Source: Scedosporium boydii (taxonomy: Eukaryota > Ascomycota > Sordariomycetes > Microascales > Microascaceae). Taken from it: 64,000 bases of DNA. The notes under the pieces were generated by a model. The model worked only from the letters and a program-made list of their open reading frames with translations. It ran no database searches and was not told where the DNA came from. The position numbers were made by a program, and so were the translations under genes. Position 1 is the first letter of the stretch; the number at the start of each line of letters is the position of its first letter. The stretch lies in the NCBI GenBank assembly GCA_002221725.1, contig NJFT01000057.1, forward strand, positions 62,001 through 126,000, written 5' to 3'. Shown here piece by piece: positions 60,903 through 64,000 of the stretch.

Positions 60903-63900
60903 GTGGCGCTACGGTGCTAACAGGCTGACTCCCAAGGGGAACACAATGTCAATTGATTGGAATCTTGGGATAGAGATGTGGAAGGGCGTATACAGATTGG
61001 GAAAGGGATTTGAAACAGCAATCTACGACGACGAAATGAGTTATTCTGATATCCAAATTTTGCCTCCTTTGCCCTTTTTATTTTATTTTATTTTTTATCT
61101 TGGATTTGGTCTCTTTTTTCTGTTTCGTTCTCTCCTCCTTTTTTCCCCCGTCGTTAAAAATATTGGTTTTGTTTCCTTTGTCGTTTCATGTTGAAATCAT
61201 TATACCAGGCGTTTCTGGTGGTTTTCGAGACTATACCTAGAGCTTTTCCCCTCCCCCTGGCCTTGTGCTGTTTGGTCTTTTTTTCTCCCGTTTTTGTCTA
61301 TTCCTTAGCTGTTTTCTGCACGCTTTTGTCTCTTGGTCGCTTCTGGTTTACGCGACGCGAGGCTCTTGACGGTACATTCTCCGGACATGATGGGTTGCTT
61401 TACTTCAGCACATTCGATTCGGGCAGTCGCTTGGCGACTCCAGACGCATCTGGGCGTCTTTTGTTCCTCGATTTCGTTTAGTGGGGTGGGATTGATTGCC
61501 CGGTCGAGTCCAGTTGGACGGACGACTGAACACGACTTGGGGAGTTCGTCTTTTTTTGGCATCAATGTTTTCCTTTACCGCGCAGGACATAATACTTGTT
61601 CTTAACCTGCCCAGCGCGCATCTCCAGTATTAACAGAATACGAGAGCCGCTTCTCTTGTTCGAGAAGACGATAGGTTCTCAACCTAATAATTGACTTCAT
61701 ATACTTTGCACAGTCACTTGGATTGACTTTTGTCCCCCGAAGAATCTTTATCTTGGTGTGTTTACTCTCGTATTCAAGCTCGTGACGGATTGCCTTGCTA
61801 GGCCACGCAAGCTCCGCGTGGATCTGCAGTCATCATGGCAACTGCATGATTGGTTTTTCTCTTAAACTCTGATAAAAAAAAAGGCTCTTGCTGCAAGTCA
61901 GGCCAGTGAGAGGAGGGTATGCGTCACGAAATCAGAAAAGGAAACGAGAGACAAAAATAGAAGAAACCATCAAGTTTGAAGTTACGGGAGACGCAAATTG
62001 TGTGAACGGCCTCAAGTTTCATGGCACAGAAGCTTTGGGCAGGTCGAGGAGTGAGACGGCTGCCGTCGATTTAGGTTCTAGGACCTGGAAGTTCCTAGAA
62101 AGGGAGGGTGGATCGAAACGGAAGAGCTTCTTTCCCCATCATTTACAGATTCTTGTTTCTATGAAACTGGGTGTTTCGGAAATGTAAAACGTGATCGTGG
62201 TCTAAATATTCAATTGTCCGGACGAGACATGGACGGCCCCTTGACGAGGACATGTCTTTAGTTTCTTTCTCTCCTTTCTTTTTTCCTTTTCCTTCTTGGA
62301 ATTTTTTCTTTCTCCTCTTTATTCTTCTACACGAGGAGCCACGCGTCTACGGTTAATGGGTCAAGGGATGGATGGATGGAAGCATAACGGGGAGCTTCCC
62401 GTCTGGCCGGGACATGCTGCAGCATATCAGACATGCAGATTTGGCGCTGGGTTTGGATTGGCAAGAGGAGGATTGGGACCATTGGTGCCCTGGTTCTTTG
62501 GGAATCTCTCCTCATGGTTAGGAACAGGAAAATTCCAAACTAGGAGGATTTGCCACCTTGGTATGGTCGATGCTTCTTCGAGAGAAAAGGGGGGCTGGGC
62601 AGAACTTGGGAAGCATTTGCACTACACCACCATTGATGATGGGGTTATGGCGCCGGTCTGTACTTCGTACAATACACTAACACTTCATCCCGCTTCGTAC
62701 ATTGAGATCAAGGCAATCAATCCGGGGTTTAGTGTGGGCGTCAGAGGTGGGCTCAGTTATGCTTCTGCGTACTCCCCTTGGCGTTTGACTTTTTTTCTGG
62801 TGGCTTTAAGTCCTGGCTGGCTTCGAAAAATACAAACGGCAGTCCTGTTTCTCCTTTTTGTTGGGCTTTTTCCGTGGTTCGAATTAAACTCCCTCCATCC
62901 GCTGGCGATGGGCCGATAGAGTGAACATTCGGTGAAAGAGGATCGGAGGCGGAAGCACTAGAAGGTATTTCCGACAGGGGTCTTCTGCATGTATAAACGT
63001 ACTCAATACTAGTGTAGAGATCGAGGCCGAGTCGGGAGAATCAGCCGATGGGAGGCTATCTCTGGGTTCCTGGGTCGGAGCGAGATCAACGAATAATTGC
63101 TTTGGTCTCTGTTCGGAGAAAATCTTACTCCGTAACTTGTCTGGTGTACGGAGCCTGCTTGGCTTTGAGATAATGCGCATGGAGGATATTTTGACAACGG
63201 CTGTGCGAAGTTTACAAAGGTACGAAGCGAAGCAATTCCCCTGGTGTACGAAGTAGTGGATGGAGCATTTGATATGTGGCGACACTTACAATTGTGATCA
63301 AGATCAACCAATGTTACTTTCCACGTACTCCGTACACAGAATGAAGGTATTGGTTTGGTTGACTTCGAAGAAACTCGCCTTCCAATTGTTCTTTTTCATG
63401 CAAGGGCACATGATACGGTCCCTCGGTCCTTCCGTCTTGCCAAACCCTGCGCTACGACCATGATAGTCGATTGCTCCTGCTGCTTGCTTGTTGGCGGCGG
63501 GCGGGAGGTCCGGTTTGGGGAGGTACGGAGGAGCGTGCATGGATTTTGTACTTTGTACTTCGTACACAGCTAGTTTACTCGCATACACTACATTGGACCC
63601 GGTGGAATGTGGAACATACAAAGTACTGTTGAATGTACGAAGTACGAGTGGTCAAGACGGGGACCACATGCAGACACCAGACCACGCCACGAGCACGCTA
63701 CTGCTAGTACGAGACTATGGAGTACGAGCACCCTGCATCAGCCTTTGAGTTACACTCCACTCCACCACCATAATGCACCACCACTACGAAGGATCGATGC
63801 TAGTGAGGAGAGCAAGAACACTCGACACTCGAATCAATGCTTTCCCCGCCAAATGCTCTTTTTCCCGACCACCACGAGCTTTGTAGAGGGGGAATCGGGG

Positions 63901-64000
63901 GGGACTCAGCCACCAGACCACGCCGCCTGTCATGACCTGGATCGCCCATGATTGGATCAATCATGAATCTGCCTTTTCAGGTTTCTTTTGCCTGCGCCCG
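60903..64000. other. 3' flank of the homeodomain gene, no gene seen
   Basis: A T-rich stretch with ATTTT repeats at 61076-61100 is probably in the 3' untranslated region. TACTTCGTA-type words lie at 62661, 63247, 63556 and 63636, and TACTCCGTA at 63126 and 63326. A 187-codon ATG frame near 62356 has no support beyond length. The window ends in non-coding sequence. Confidence 0.5.

Noticed and set aside
62876..62890. GGTTCGAATT resembling a tRNA B box
   Set aside because: No A box or foldable cloverleaf at the proper distance on either strand.
62296..62919. Plus-strand frame of 207 codons with a possible C-terminal membrane segment
   Set aside because: First ATG is 20 codons in; includes an exact TACTTCGTA word, which otherwise avoids coding exons; no similarity recognised.

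Overview
This is nuclear DNA from a filamentous ascomycete, most likely a Sordariomycete. Genes carry short introns (about 65-230 nt) with GT..AG ends and CTAAC/CTGAC-type branch sites. Promoters are pyrimidine-rich. The protein repertoire fits too: a Zn2Cys6 regulator, a 14-helix drug/H+ antiporter, a Ybt1-type ABCC transporter, and a homeodomain protein of the type known from conidiating moulds. No rRNA, tRNA, CRISPR array, operon or intact mobile element was recognised. The genus cannot be told from what I can see.

Layout. 0-1.6 kb: trs31 (TRAPP subunit) converges on a small unknown gene. 1.6-8.7 kb: gene-poor, ending in a long spliced leader for a small C-terminally anchored membrane protein (8.7-9.3 kb). 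10.6-16.0 kb: large ABCC transporter (minus). 16-22.4 kb: gene-free. 22.4-24.1 kb: sec61 alpha (minus). 26.8-27.6 kb: a broken DXD-type glycosyltransferase. 27.9-29.5 kb: tRNA dimethylallyltransferase (MOD5 type) with two in-frame starts. 31.7-34.3 kb: Zn2Cys6 regulator. 37.0-39.1 kb: MFS transporter. 41.6-42.0 kb: doubtful small protein. 42.4-43.4 kb: small protein kinase, divergent from a one-helix membrane protein (43.8-45.1 kb). 46.1-47.3 kb: AAGAB/p34-like adaptin-binding protein. 47.3-58.8 kb: 11.5 kb without a convincing gene. 58.8-60.9 kb: homeodomain regulator. 60.9-64 kb: gene-free.

Only about 19 kb of the 64 kb is coding, so the window is unusually gene-poor. Several genes belong to membrane traffic and protein export (TRAPP, Sec61, AAGAB-like), but they are scattered housekeeping genes and not a cluster. 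The Zn2Cys6 regulator and the MFS transporter are adjacent and on the same strand, so they could be a regulator/exporter pair, but no biosynthetic enzyme accompanies them.

The most striking unexplained signal is a short word, TACTTCGTA (reverse TACGAAGTA), with a sister word TACTCCGTA. I found at least 31 exact copies together, all outside coding exons and partly in tandem or palindromic arrangement. About 0.5 copy per word would be expected by chance. A second palindrome, ATCAATTGAT, occurs at least four times, also only between genes.
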